Assembly (NCBI RefSeq): GCF_004359505.1 | Contig: NZ_SCWE01000002.1 | Span: forward strand, 1-64,000 | Length of the DNA: 64,000 bases | Direction of reading: 5' to 3' | Source: Macrococcus hajekii | Lineage (GTDB): Bacteria > Bacillota > Bacilli > Staphylococcales > Staphylococcaceae | The notes under the pieces: generated by a model | Seen by the model: only the letters and a program-made list of their open reading frames with translations | The model's database searches: none | Told to the model about the DNA's origin: nothing | Translations under genes and position numbers: made by a program | Shown here: in pieces, positions 52,432 through 60,861 of the stretch | How positions within the stretch are numbered: position 1 is the first letter of the stretch | How the letters are laid out: each line of letters starts with the position of its first letter

Positions 52432-54033
52432 CTATTCGTTTAACTGTCCGACATTCTCTTTTGCACGCTGATAAATCTGTGCCGGATACTGATGAATACG
52501 CATCAGTTCTATCGCATTTGATGTCTTTGTGACACCCCTTTTTAGCAGATAATCGAATGTCACATCATTATCATCAGTCAATGTTTCTGAGAAATAATAA
52601 AAATCAAATGCTTCTGTCATCATAGAAGTCAGTTCAATATCATGTGTAGCCGTCATCAATGTTACATTAGGCTTGTCGTTCAAATATTTCAGTATCGCTT
52701 CTGCTGAGGCCACGCGTTCTTTTGTATTCGTACCTCTTAATATCTCATCGATGAAAATATATACAGAACGATCAGTCTGTTTCAGTATCCGCTTCAATGA
52801 TTTAATTTCACTAATAAAATAACTATCTCCGGCCATAATGCTGTCCTCAAGATTCATAGACGTATAGAGATCACCCGGTGCTAAAATAAATCGTTCTGCT
52901 GTTGCTGTATGCAGACCTTTAGATAATACAATATTAAGAGCCAGCATCTTCATAAAGGTCGATTTACCTGACGCATTTGATCCAGTTAGAATAATGTTTT
53001 TCTCAACTTCGATATCATTCGCAACAAATGACTTCAAGAGTGGATGGTAACCTTCTTCAACAATCAGCTGACGCCCTTCCTCAGGCTGCGTATAGTAACT
53101 AAGCGTCTCGCGCCATAATGCTGTTGCATAGCTTAAATCATGCAAGCCAATAGTATGAAAACATGATTCATACGTATCATGATTACGATGCATTACTCCA
53201 ACAGCATAGTGATAGAGGTGATAATCCGCATTAAAAGCTGTTTTCAGTGCGTTTATAATCTGAAGAAAGAAATTCTGATCATTCTGTTTATCATTCAGCA
53301 TAAAGTAACTCAAAAATCCTGTGCTTCGAAGCTTTCCTTTTTGAACTGGATAAAATGGGCTTACCTTTGAGAGATGATCGGCGCTTCTAATCAGCTGAAC
53401 AGCATAGAACAGTTCGCTATATTTCGCTTCATTTCTGGAAGTAAAGTTAAATGACTGCACCATATTAAAGCCGATACTCGCTATAAAAGCCGTTAATCCT
53501 GCAGTCCATGAGATTGAAAAGAAGAACAAACTCACAAACGGAAGCAGTGTCGTGATTATATACAACTTATTATAATGACTCGTCCGGATATCCTTAAAAA
53601 TAAATTGAGAAGGGTCGCTGTTCGCATTTTTACCTAAATCAGCAAGCGCCATCGAAACTTGTTCTCTAAAATCTCTATCCGTTTTAATACGTTCCATCAG
53701 TTCTTCGTCTACTTTAGGTAAGGTGCCTGCATTTCTAAGGGCTGCATATAAATACTCCTCACCTACTGTGGTGAAATTATAATTGATCTGTCTGAACACA
53801 GTATCCATGTTCAAATCATTCCATGTAATATCATCGATGCCCTCATTTTCCAGACAAATACTAGCGTAGTAACCATCGTAACGGATGTAATCCCCTTTTT
53901 GAACCTTAAAGCTTATCCGCTTATCCCATAATCCTTTGATACGCTTGTTCATGTTACGTTTATCGTAAACCATCATAGCTAGCCCAAGCACTAGAAAGCC
54001 TAATGTAATCCATACATAGTTCAGCAGCATCAT
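52432..54033 (-). CDS. Membrane-anchored MutS-family ATPase
   Basis: A 533-residue protein with a C-terminal MutS ATPase domain: Walker A TGSNASGKSTFMKMLALN (about 349-366), Walker B YIFIDEILRGTN and the MutS signature TATHDIELTSM. Unlike mismatch-repair MutS it has a hydrophobic N-terminus (about 4-22) and a further hydrophobic pair (about 155-195), and lacks the mismatch-recognition domain. Such TM-MutS proteins are widespread but their job is unknown. It is monocistronic. Confidence 0.85.
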   Translation of the reverse strand: MMLLNYVWITLGFLVLGLAMMVYDKRNMNKRIKGLWDKRISFKVQKGDYIRYDGYYASICLENEGIDDITWNDLNMDTVFRQINYNFTTVGEEYLYAALRNAGTLPKVDEELMERIKTDRDFREQVSMALADLGKNANSDPSQFIFKDIRTSHYNKLYIITTLLPFVSLFFFSISWTAGLTAFIASIGFNMVQSFNFTSRNEAKYSELFYAVQLIRSADHLSKVSPFYPVQKGKLRSTGFLSYFMLNDKQNDQNFFLQIINALKTAFNADYHLYHYAVGVMHRNHDTYESCFHTIGLHDLSYATALWRETLSYYTQPEEGRQLIVEEGYHPLLKSFVANDIEVEKNIILTGSNASGKSTFMKMLALNIVLSKGLHTATAERFILAPGDLYTSMNLEDSIMAGDSYFISEIKSLKRILKQTDRSVYIFIDEILRGTNTKERVASAEAILKYLNDKPNVTLMTATHDIELTSMMTEAFDFYYFSETLTDDNDVTFDYLLKRGVTKTSNAIELMRIHQYPAQIYQRAKENVGQLNE

Positions 54034-54098
54034 AAATCCCCTTCAAGTTTTCCTTTATTTTCTCATAATGGATTTGTTTTGTAAAAACCAAAAAAAAA

Positions 54099-54115
54099 CC
54101 CTCCATAATGAAGGG
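54099..54115 (-). terminator. Short hairpin after the GNAT gene
   Basis: CCCTT / GAGGG followed on the minus strand by T8. Confidence 0.6.
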
Positions 54116-54124
54116 ATTCCTTTA

Positions 54125-54406
54125 CTATTCAGCTGCCAGAACATCCTGATAGTCTTTATTTTCTTCTAATACTTTTTTCGCATATGTACAAACAGGTACA
54201 ATCTTCTTATTGTTGTCACGTGCATATTGAACAGCCGCTTCTACCAGCTCTTTACCTTTACCTTGTCCTTGCAATTCCTCTGATACTTCTGTGTGGTCAA
54301 TGACGATTTTGTCATCTCCATTAGATACATATGTCATCATTGCATCTGGTTTTGATTCAGAATCTCCAAGATAAAACATTTGATCACCGTGTTTTACATT
54401 ACTCAT
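54125..54406 (-). CDS. YjdJ-type small GNAT acetyltransferase
   Basis: A 93-residue single-domain GNAT of the YjdJ/NATD1 type: IDHTEVSEELQGQGKGKELV supplies the acetyl-CoA loop, and KKIVPVCTYAKKVLEENKDY is the conserved C-terminus with the Cys-Thr-Tyr. Substrate unknown. It is transcribed divergently from a MarR-type gene. Confidence 0.88.
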   Translation of the reverse strand: MSNVKHGDQMFYLGDSESKPDAMMTYVSNGDDKIVIDHTEVSEELQGQGKGKELVEAAVQYARDNNKKIVPVCTYAKKVLEENKDYQDVLAAE

Positions 54407-54468
54407 TTGTCATCTCTCCCTTTTAATTATGATAGTTACCTATACCCTTTTTTATTGAAACTTTATCA

Positions 54469-54524
54469 TTGACATTACTACTAACTAGTATTACCATAAA
54501 GAATGTTGCTACTAGTTAGTAGTA
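54469..54524 (+). promoter_or_regulatory. Promoter and operator of the MarR-FMN reductase operon
   Basis: TTGACA (54469-54474), a 17-base spacer and TACCAT (54492-54497). A 15-base element TACTACTAACTAGTA (54476-54490) lies between the boxes, and its exact reverse complement TACTAGTTAGTAGTA lies at 54510-54524. The two sites fit dimer binding by the encoded MarR protein. Confidence 0.82.
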
Positions 54525-54538
54525 TTTGAGGTGAGAAA

Positions 54539-54970
54539 ATGGATATTTCAGTTGAACGTGACTCTGCTGTACATGCCATGATTGTTTTCCGCTTCGCTGA
54601 TCGGACAATCAATAAGCATGTCGGCAAAAGTATTAAGCAGTCTAATCTTACTCACTCCCAGTTCGGCGTACTTGATGTGCTGTACTGCAAAGGTGAGATG
54701 CCAATCTGCAACTTAATGGAGAAGTTACTCGGTACTGCCGGTAATATGACAGTCATTCTGAAAAACATGGAACGAGATGGACTCGTCTACCGCCGAGTAT
54801 TACCTGACGACAAAAGAAAATCAGTCGTCGGTCTGACAGACGCAGGTAAAGAAAAGTTTGAACAAGTGCTCCCCGCCCATCGCAGTGAGATAGATGAAGT
54901 CTTCGATGTCCTGACAGAAGAAGAACGTCATCAGCTCATCACGATACTTAAAAAATTTAAAAACAAATAA
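54539..54970 (+). CDS. MarR-family transcriptional regulator
   Basis: A 143-residue MarR protein with HTH at about 55-78 (ICNLMEKLLGTAGNMTVILK) and wing with VYRRVLPDDKRKSVVGLT (partial). Cys at CKGEMPICN could be redox-sensing but this is unproven. It is the first gene of an operon with an FMN reductase, and has a paired inverted repeat over its promoter, so it likely represses both genes until an electrophile or quinone appears. Confidence 0.88.
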   Translation: MDISVERDSAVHAMIVFRFADRTINKHVGKSIKQSNLTHSQFGVLDVLYCKGEMPICNLMEKLLGTAGNMTVILKNMERDGLVYRRVLPDDKRKSVVGLTDAGKEKFEQVLPAHRSEIDEVFDVLTEEERHQLITILKKFKNK

Positions 54971-54985
54971 AAAGGAGTTTTTATC

Positions 54986-55543
54986 ATGTCCAAAAAAGTA
55001 TTAGTTATCAATGGTTCAGACCGTGAAGGTTCATTCAACGGCCAATTAGCAAGCCAGTTAGTAAGCGAATTAGAAAATAACGGTGTAAATGCAGAGGTTC
55101 TTGATTATACAGAGCTTCCATTACTCAGCCAGAACAACGAATACCCTAACCACACTTCAGTGACTGGTATCCGCGGACAAGTGAAAGAATCAGACGCATT
55201 AATCTTTGTTTCTCCAGAATACAACGGTTCATACTCAGCTCGTCTCAAAAACCTGGTCGACTGGTTATCACGTCCTACTGAACAAGGCAACAACGAAGAA
55301 GTAACAGTAATCAATGGTAAACCTGTTGCTGTTGCAAGTGCGGCAAACTCAACTTACGGTAAATTCGTTCGTAAAAACTTAAACGAACTCGTAGCATACA
55401 CGCGTATGAAACCAATGGACCACGAAGGACTCGGTATCAAAATTCCTGGTTCAGCTTGGGGTTCAGGTCAATTAGAATTAGAAGAAGAACAACAACAAAA
55501 ATTACAAGCATTCGTTAAAGACTTCATCGCATTTATCGGATAA
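54986..55543 (+). CDS. NADPH-dependent FMN reductase / quinone or azo reductase
   Basis: A 185-residue flavodoxin-like reductase. The FMN phosphate loop is NGSDREGSFNGQLA (8-21), and the second flavin motif SPEYNGSYSARLKNLVDWLSR is at about 72-92 (partial). Such enzymes reduce quinones, azo dyes or metals using NADPH. AAAGGAG precedes ATG. It follows the MarR gene by 15 bases and is presumably its regulated target. Confidence 0.92.
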   Translation: MSKKVLVINGSDREGSFNGQLASQLVSELENNGVNAEVLDYTELPLLSQNNEYPNHTSVTGIRGQVKESDALIFVSPEYNGSYSARLKNLVDWLSRPTEQGNNEEVTVINGKPVAVASAANSTYGKFVRKNLNELVAYTRMKPMDHEGLGIKIPGSAWGSGQLELEEEQQQKLQAFVKDFIAFIG

Positions 55544-55549
55544 TCCAAC

Positions 55550-55580
55550 AGACTGAGGCACAATCCTCAGTCTTTTTTTA
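55550..55580 (+). terminator. Terminator of the MarR-FMN reductase operon
   Basis: Stem AGACTGAGG / CCTCAGTCT followed by T7. Confidence 0.92.
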
Positions 55581-55616
55581 TGCTATAATTTGAACAAAAA
55601 TGTGAGGTCTATACAT

Positions 55617-56186
55617 TTGAAAATTAACTATCTTAATCTATGCATCGAAACAGAGAGACTCATTATTCGTCCACTTGAACTAATGGATTTTGATGCATTC
55701 CAACATAGCTTTGCCAGTAGAAATCCTAAGCAGAATGAATTTGATAGTGATGATATTGATGTATCTCACTACACACCTGAAACTTTCTCAGAGGTTATTC
55801 AAACATTTACCCAGCTTGCAGAATCAGATGAATCCTATATCTTTAGCATCTTCCTTAAAACTACAGGTGAACTACTCGGTAAAGTTGAATTCTCAACACT
55901 TTGCCGGGAACTGACAGGCGATATCAACTGGGGCGTACTGGGCTATATTATTCATAATCAGCACTGGGGACATGGGTATGGTTCAGAAGCAGTAAGGGCA
56001 GCCATCCCCTTCGCCATGCAGCATCTGCATTACCACAGAATAGAAGCTCATATCACTCCCACTAATACACGCTCCATCAAAGTGGCTGAACACGTTGAAC
56101 TGAAATATGAATGCACACGTGAACGTTTTATACGTGAAGATGATCAGTGGATTGATAAATGCATATACTCTATTACAGCACCATAA
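55617..56186 (+). CDS. RimJ/RimL-type GNAT acetyltransferase
   Basis: A 189-residue acetyltransferase: IETERLIIRPLELMDFDAF at the start, LGYIIHNQHWGHGYGSEAVRAAI as the acetyl-CoA loop (partial) and HRIEAHITPTNTRSIKVAEHV. These are protein N-terminal or antibiotic acetylases; the substrate here is unknown. The TTG start at 55617 follows GTGAGGT by eight bases; upstream in-frame codons run into the TATAAT at 55584-55589, the probable -10. Confidence 0.82.
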   Translation: MKINYLNLCIETERLIIRPLELMDFDAFQHSFASRNPKQNEFDSDDIDVSHYTPETFSEVIQTFTQLAESDESYIFSIFLKTTGELLGKVEFSTLCRELTGDINWGVLGYIIHNQHWGHGYGSEAVRAAIPFAMQHLHYHRIEAHITPTNTRSIKVAEHVELKYECTRERFIREDDQWIDKCIYSITAP

Positions 56187-56212
56187 AAAAAGTCAGCCAC
56201 AGCTAACTTTTT

Positions 56213-56878
56213 TTATTTAAAATATGAAATGACTTCGTCTTTATCTTTTCGTAACTGCGGTCTTTTTGGATCATGGTCACGATAACCGAGAGACATCATA
56301 ACGGAAATACCTTCATCATCATGAATGACACCTGCTTCAGTTAATATTTCATTAACTTTGCCATAATGAAAACCTTCAATCGGACAAGAATCCACACCAA
56401 TTAAGGCAGCAGCAGTCATCATATTACCTAATGCAATATAAGTCTGTTTACTTGTCCAGTCAAAGAGCGCTTTCTCTGAATCAGCGATATCCATATGTTC
56501 AACTTGAAAATCTTTATATAAGTCCAACGTCTTTTCAACCTGTTCAGATGGTAACCCCCATCGTTCAGCCAGCTCACGGAATATCGGAGAATCATACTTA
56601 GCATTCTTACGTGCAACGAGCAATACAAAGTGGCTCGCTGTTTCGAATTGTTTCTTTGCACCCCAGCTAATGTCATGCAGAGCATTTTTCACTTCTTCAT
56701 TTTCCAGAACGATAAAACGCCAAGGCTCAAGTCCAACAGAGCTTGGACTTAGACGACCTGCTTCTAATATATATTCAAGATCACTCTGTTCAATCTTCTT
56801 GTCAGGGTCATAAGATTTAATCGCACGACGAAATTCAAATGCTGATAATACCTGCTGTTTTACTTGTTCATTATTCAT
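56213..56878 (-). CDS. NAD(P)H-dependent nitroreductase
   Basis: A 221-residue FMN nitroreductase. FRRAIKSYDPDKKI and LSPSSVGLEPWRFIVL form the FMN site, and a late SLGYRDHDPKRPQLRK completes it. It resembles the NfsB/MhqN-type reductases that handle nitroaromatics and quinones. AAGGAGG is eight bases before ATG. Converges on the GNAT gene with a weak shared hairpin at about 56188-56210. Confidence 0.92.
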   Translation of the reverse strand: MNNEQVKQQVLSAFEFRRAIKSYDPDKKIEQSDLEYILEAGRLSPSSVGLEPWRFIVLENEEVKNALHDISWGAKKQFETASHFVLLVARKNAKYDSPIFRELAERWGLPSEQVEKTLDLYKDFQVEHMDIADSEKALFDWTSKQTYIALGNMMTAAALIGVDSCPIEGFHYGKVNEILTEAGVIHDDEGISVMMSLGYRDHDPKRPQLRKDKDEVISYFK

Positions 56879-56959
56879 TGTAAAACCTCCTTACCGGCAT
56901 AATAACATATTGGCTGCCAGAATTCTTTCTTATAAACTCTGAGATAGAAAAATCAAAAA

Positions 56960-56977
56960 AGCCTCGTTTCCGAGACT
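56960..56977 (-). terminator. Terminator of the DegV gene
   Basis: Stem AGTCTCG / CGAGGCT (GAAA loop) followed on the minus strand by T6. Confidence 0.8.
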
Positions 56978-56991
56978 TTCAAAAATTCAAA

Positions 56992-57831
56992 CTATGCTTT
57001 GACCCAGCCGACTGCGATTGTTCCATATCCTGTATGAACCCCTGCCACATGCACAAGTGGAAGCTTATCTATTGTTTTGTCAGGATATTGTTCTTTTAAC
57101 CATTCAACCATTAAATCCGCTTCTTCTTGTTCACCGGCGTATGATACACCGATCTTAGATGGATTATCTTCAGCTACTTCTTTTTTAATCTTCTCATGAA
57201 TAAAATTCAATGCTTTCTTTTTAGAACGAATTTTCTCAATCGGATATAATTTACCGCCTTCAAATTCGATGATCAATTGAATATTCAACAGTCCCGCAAT
57301 AATACCTTGCGAACGGCTGACACGACCACTGTTTTTAAGCTGATTCAGATTCTTCGGATAGATGATAAGCGTTCCATCTTCAGCAAGTGTTTTAATCTTC
57401 CTAACAATTGCTTCGTATGATTCTCCTGCTTCGCTGGCTTTAATCCCTTCTTCGACCATACGACGAAGTGGATAATCACCTACATCTGAATTGATCACTG
57501 TAGATTCAATATCAAATTCGCGACTCGTCATCTCAGAACCCTGGTATGTACCCGTCAGTTCCTTCGTTGCATGGATCGCAATAATATGTTTATAGCCATT
57601 ATCAATTGCTTTCTGATATGTATCATGAAACGATTGAGGAGAAGGCTGAAAAGTTTTAGCTCCATCACCGTAATCTTTTAATAAATCATAAAATTCATCC
57701 GTCTGAATATCGATGTAGTCGACATATTCTTTTTCATTCACTATGACACCCATCGGCACGACGAACACATCAGGGTGTTCATTAATACCAAACCCAGATG
57801 CTGAATCTGTAATAAATGCAATTTTACCCAC
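56992..57831 (-). CDS. DegV-family fatty-acid-binding protein (FakB-like)
   Basis: A 279-residue EDD-fold protein: FITDSASGF at the N-terminus, KTFQPSPQSFHDTY, ATKELTGTYQGS with the Ser/Thr that hold the carboxylate, and a C-terminal HVAGVHTGYGTIAVGWV with the His-Thr pair. DegV proteins present fatty acids to the kinase FakA. It is not possible to say from sequence which FakB type it is. It starts at GTG after GGAGGT. It is monocistronic. Confidence 0.9.
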   Translation of the reverse strand: MGKIAFITDSASGFGINEHPDVFVVPMGVIVNEKEYVDYIDIQTDEFYDLLKDYGDGAKTFQPSPQSFHDTYQKAIDNGYKHIIAIHATKELTGTYQGSEMTSREFDIESTVINSDVGDYPLRRMVEEGIKASEAGESYEAIVRKIKTLAEDGTLIIYPKNLNQLKNSGRVSRSQGIIAGLLNIQLIIEFEGGKLYPIEKIRSKKKALNFIHEKIKKEVAEDNPSKIGVSYAGEQEEADLMVEWLKEQYPDKTIDKLPLVHVAGVHTGYGTIAVGWVKA

Positions 57832-57961
57832 GTCATTACCTCCTTGTTTTCCATATCATAGCATAGAAAAACAGGAATTTACTATTAATATCAAATAAAT
57901 TTAAAAGGTTAAATTTTAACTATCACCTAATATCTGGAGGTTGACTCCTTTGCCAATTATT

Positions 57962-57989
57962 ATTGATGAAAAATGTTTTTTTCATCAAT
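57962..57989. terminator. Hairpin downstream of the ABC permease gene
   Basis: Stem ATTGATGAAAAA / TTTTTCATCAAT in the 186-base gap between the permease and DegV genes. It can end the permease transcript. Confidence 0.65.
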
Positions 57990-58017
57990 TTTTCGTGAAA
58001 TTGAATTGATTCACACT

Positions 58018-58782
58018 TTATATAGAGGATTTATTAAACACTATTATACTGCTGGTTATAGATGTAATAATAACGGTCACACTTACTATAACAGCCTGAT
58101 AAATATCCGTTATGTGTATTTCTCCTGTTATCATGTTCATATTATTTTGAATTAGATATAGCGGTGAATAATCTGCAATATGCTGATTTAAATTCAGTAA
58201 GAACAAACCAACCACTAGCACCAATATTGAAATGAGTACCCCCATATAACTTTTAGTTACCACAGATGCAAGTATTATCACAGATAACAGCACCACTCCA
58301 AATTGCCACACCATCCCGTAACTTATCCATCGCTGCTGTCCTAATGGTTCGAAATAATAATTTGTGTACATATAATGTACTACTATTGAGAAAATATAAG
58401 CCATACTCCACAACAAGACTGCCATCAGCCATTTAGATAGAACTACATATTTTCTACTCAATCCTTTAGTCAGTAAAATAAGCAAAGTACCTTTTGAAAA
58501 TTCAGCTGTTAAAGTACCTCCGAAAATAAGTATCATTAAAATTAAGCCAATCTGATTCATATTCTTGAAAAACTGAGTATATGAATGAAAATAAGTCGCT
58601 TCCGGTATCGTTACTTTGTCAGCTAAATCAGGCAAAGAATTTTTAATTATATCAGGCATCATTAAAGCAGTTAGAGGGCTCATAATAGCAATAAAAACCA
58701 TGATCGCTAATACAGACACAACTTTATAAGTCCTTAAGCACTCCATCCATTCTTTTCTTAACATAACCATTAATATCTTCAT
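58018..58782 (-). CDS. ABC-2-type permease, partner ATPase broken
   Basis: A 254-residue membrane protein with six segments, and the ABC-2 motif FSKGTLLILLTKGLSRKYVVLSKWL (partial) between segments 2 and 3. Its ATG overlaps the end of the ATPase gene by four bases. The frame is intact, but the partner ATPase lacks its 5' half and promoter, so this gene is probably silent or decaying unless it has been captured by another promoter. Confidence 0.8.
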   Translation of the reverse strand: MKILMVMLRKEWMECLRTYKVVSVLAIMVFIAIMSPLTALMMPDIIKNSLPDLADKVTIPEATYFHSYTQFFKNMNQIGLILMILIFGGTLTAEFSKGTLLILLTKGLSRKYVVLSKWLMAVLLWSMAYIFSIVVHYMYTNYYFEPLGQQRWISYGMVWQFGVVLLSVIILASVVTKSYMGVLISILVLVVGLFLLNLNQHIADYSPLYLIQNNMNMITGEIHITDIYQAVIVSVTVIITSITSSIIVFNKSSI

Positions 58783-59201
58783 TCCACCGCCTCCCTGTAC
58801 AATTGTTCAAGTGTCTGAACATTTATAGCTATATATTCAGGGTAGACATTCAATCTCATTAACTGTTGATACAGTTTTTGTGTTTCTATCATTTTTGTAT
58901 TTCCACCCAGTTCAATTTCCATAATTATTTTGTCACTACGTCCCTGTACTTCATAGTGTTCAGACAAACATTGCTGTTCTCTTTCGCTTACCTTCATTTC
59001 GACGGTTATCTTATTCAGAGCAGGATAGCGTTTCTGAATTTCATCAAGTGTCAGTAACTGCTGATGGCTTAGCACTATGACTTCATCACAGATACTTTCT
59101 ATATCAGAAAGAATATGCGTCGAGAAAATCACAGTTGTATAGTTTTTAATCTGCTCAAGAATATGAAGCAAATCTCGCCTGCCTTGAGGATCAAACTCTT
59201 T
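58779..59201 (-). pseudogene. ABC ATPase remnant (5' half missing)
   Basis: The C-terminal 140 codons of an ABC ATPase: FDPQGRRDLLHILEQIKN just after where Walker B would be, then IFSTHILSDIESICDEVIVL as the H-loop. Homology ends at 59201, and an in-frame stop (59202-59204) precedes it. Walker A, Q-loop and signature are missing. The upstream sequence to 59420 is A/T-rich and has no matching coding potential, so the 5' half was deleted. Confidence 0.88.
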
Positions 59202-59459
59202 TCATTATTTTTATAAATTATACTCTGTAAAAGTTATTGTCACAATTTACTTCTAAATGATGAAATGATACATTATTACTAACTTATTTTGAAATATGGA
59301 GCGATTTAAATATGTAGTTAACTTTTCTTCATTATAATACTCAGAAGATATCTTCTTCGTACATCGCGTCGAGCTTAGTTAAAAACTAAATATCAGCTTT
59401 TCTCTGGATAGAGCTTCTCTTTGTACGCGGACAGACGAGTCTGTGATTTGGAGAAGGAT

Positions 59460-60644
59460 ATGAAAAAACTATCTATTAATTTTAAATACCTGTATTTCAG
59501 TCAGCTATTCGCTAATGCAGGAGATATACTGTACATCGTTGCATTGATTGGATATGTCTATGAGCATACACATTCTGCTCAGGCTTCGATTTATGTACCC
59601 ATCATCATTACTGCTGCTGTATTTTTAAGCGGCTGGTTCGTACCTTATGTGTATAGCAGATGGTCGAAAAAAGAGATATTATTATTTAATCAAACAGCTA
59701 AAACTTTTCTAATGGTTGTTATTCTAATATGTGTGGTGCTCACAGAACAAATTTATTCACTTTATCTGCTCGCTTTCTTCAATGCTTTTCTGGATGGTTT
59801 CACAAACCCACTGAAGATGGCATTGATACCTTTAACCGAACAGAATGACCATATTGGTTTTGCTAATGCGCAGATGAGTATGATGAGCGGTATTGTGCAG
59901 ATCGGCTCATGGTCACTTGGTGGCATATTACTATTACTCGGCAGTGAACGGGTGATTGTTATCACCATAGTTCTGTATATTTCGTCAGTCATGTTAATAA
60001 GCAGATTAAATTTGCATCAAGACATCTTGGAAACCGAGCAAACATCTATATTCCGTAGCTTTAATAAAATGGTGACAACTAATAGACTATTACAGGAAAG
60101 CCATTTTTTAAACATGTCGACATTATTTGAATCAATAGGTCATAGCGTGTGGCTTGCTGCAATCTTGCTTGTATTTATAGCAGAAAGATTACATGCTAAT
60201 ACCTCGTGGTTCAGCTTTATCAATGCCCTGTTTTTTCTAGGTGTAGTAGTAGGAGGCGTACTCCTTACTAAGTTCAATGATACCTTAATGAACTATAGTC
60301 GTTTATATATCGTGTCGATTCCATTAGCACTAGCCCTGCTTAATATCCTGTTCGTTTATAATGAATTTTTATTTGTCACACTCGCTATTTCATTTATCTT
60401 TGGTATCTGTGACGAGTTGAGAGCAACTCTTATGCATACTCAGATTCAGATGAGACTGGACGATTATTCACTGACTGCGCTTTATACGCTTAACGGTATG
60501 ATTTATTCACTGTGCTTCTGTGTCAGCTCATACTTGATAGGTACGATAGCAGATTATTCAGTTGTTACTGCGTTTATAATAGCTGCATGTGCTTACATTA
60601 TTTGTTTCTTAATCAGTATAAAGTATAGAAAACTATTCAAATAA
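59460..60644 (+). CDS. MFS transporter (MFS_3-like efflux type)
   Basis: A 394-residue, 12-segment transporter. It begins LYFSQLFANAGDILYIVAL, a pattern of the macrolide/enterobactin-exporter MFS_3 group, with FNAFLDGFTNPLKMALIP in the first half. Substrate unknown. ATG 59460 has GGAGAAGG upstream; the frame is open to 59421. The 257-base region before it (59203-59459) shows only a palindrome AGAAGATATCTTCT and possible -10 TATAAT, and borders the deletion that removed part of the ABC ATPase. Confidence 0.85.
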   Translation: MKKLSINFKYLYFSQLFANAGDILYIVALIGYVYEHTHSAQASIYVPIIITAAVFLSGWFVPYVYSRWSKKEILLFNQTAKTFLMVVILICVVLTEQIYSLYLLAFFNAFLDGFTNPLKMALIPLTEQNDHIGFANAQMSMMSGIVQIGSWSLGGILLLLGSERVIVITIVLYISSVMLISRLNLHQDILETEQTSIFRSFNKMVTTNRLLQESHFLNMSTLFESIGHSVWLAAILLVFIAERLHANTSWFSFINALFFLGVVVGGVLLTKFNDTLMNYSRLYIVSIPLALALLNILFVYNEFLFVTLAISFIFGICDELRATLMHTQIQMRLDDYSLTALYTLNGMIYSLCFCVSSYLIGTIADYSVVTAFIIAACAYIICFLISIKYRKLFK

Positions 60645-60651
60645 ATAAACA

Positions 60652-60684
60652 AGCCCGATTTCTTAGATAATAAGAAATCGGACT
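60652..60684. terminator. Bidirectional terminator
   Basis: Stem AGCCCGATTTCTTA / TAAGAAATCGGACT between the MFS gene and the GNAT remnant. Confidence 0.85.
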
Positions 60685-60692
60685 TCATTCTT

Positions 60693-60806
60693 TTATTTAA
60701 TCCACTTATCCGCTTCATGATTCTCTTCTTCATACTGCCAGTAGTATAATGTCTTCAGTAATGTATCATCTGCTGGTCTCAACTCTACTTTTTGCCCTAT
60801 TATCAT
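60693..60806 (-). pseudogene. GNAT acetyltransferase remnant, N-terminal 37 codons
   Basis: A 37-residue reading frame, MIIGQKVELRPADDTLLK then TLYYWQYEEENHEADKWIK, with an excellent GGAGGA ribosome site seven bases before ATG. The sequence looks like the N-terminus of a GNAT acetyltransferase, but the frame stops where the rest of the domain should start, right before a terminator. It may be a remnant that is still translated, or a true micro-protein. Confidence 0.65.
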
Positions 60807-60816
60807 CGATATCTCC

Positions 60817-60855
60817 TCCACAAGACGCGCAAATCACATTTCCGCGTCTTGTGGA
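60817..60855. repeat. Strong 13-bp hairpin between mpfA and the GNAT remnant
   Basis: TCCACAAGACGCG and its exact complement CGCGTCTTGTGGA around a 13-base loop. There is no U-run on either side. It begins directly before the ribosome site of the remnant gene and ends seven bases after the CBS-protein stop codon, so it may be a weak terminator, an RNA-processing site or a translational control element. Confidence 0.75.
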
Positions 60856-60861
60856 CCGTTA

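Noticed and set aside
57936-58007. Possible 22-codon frame after GGAGGTTGACTCC
   Set aside because: The ribosome-like motif touches the TTG with no spacing, and the coding part is mostly a terminator hairpin.
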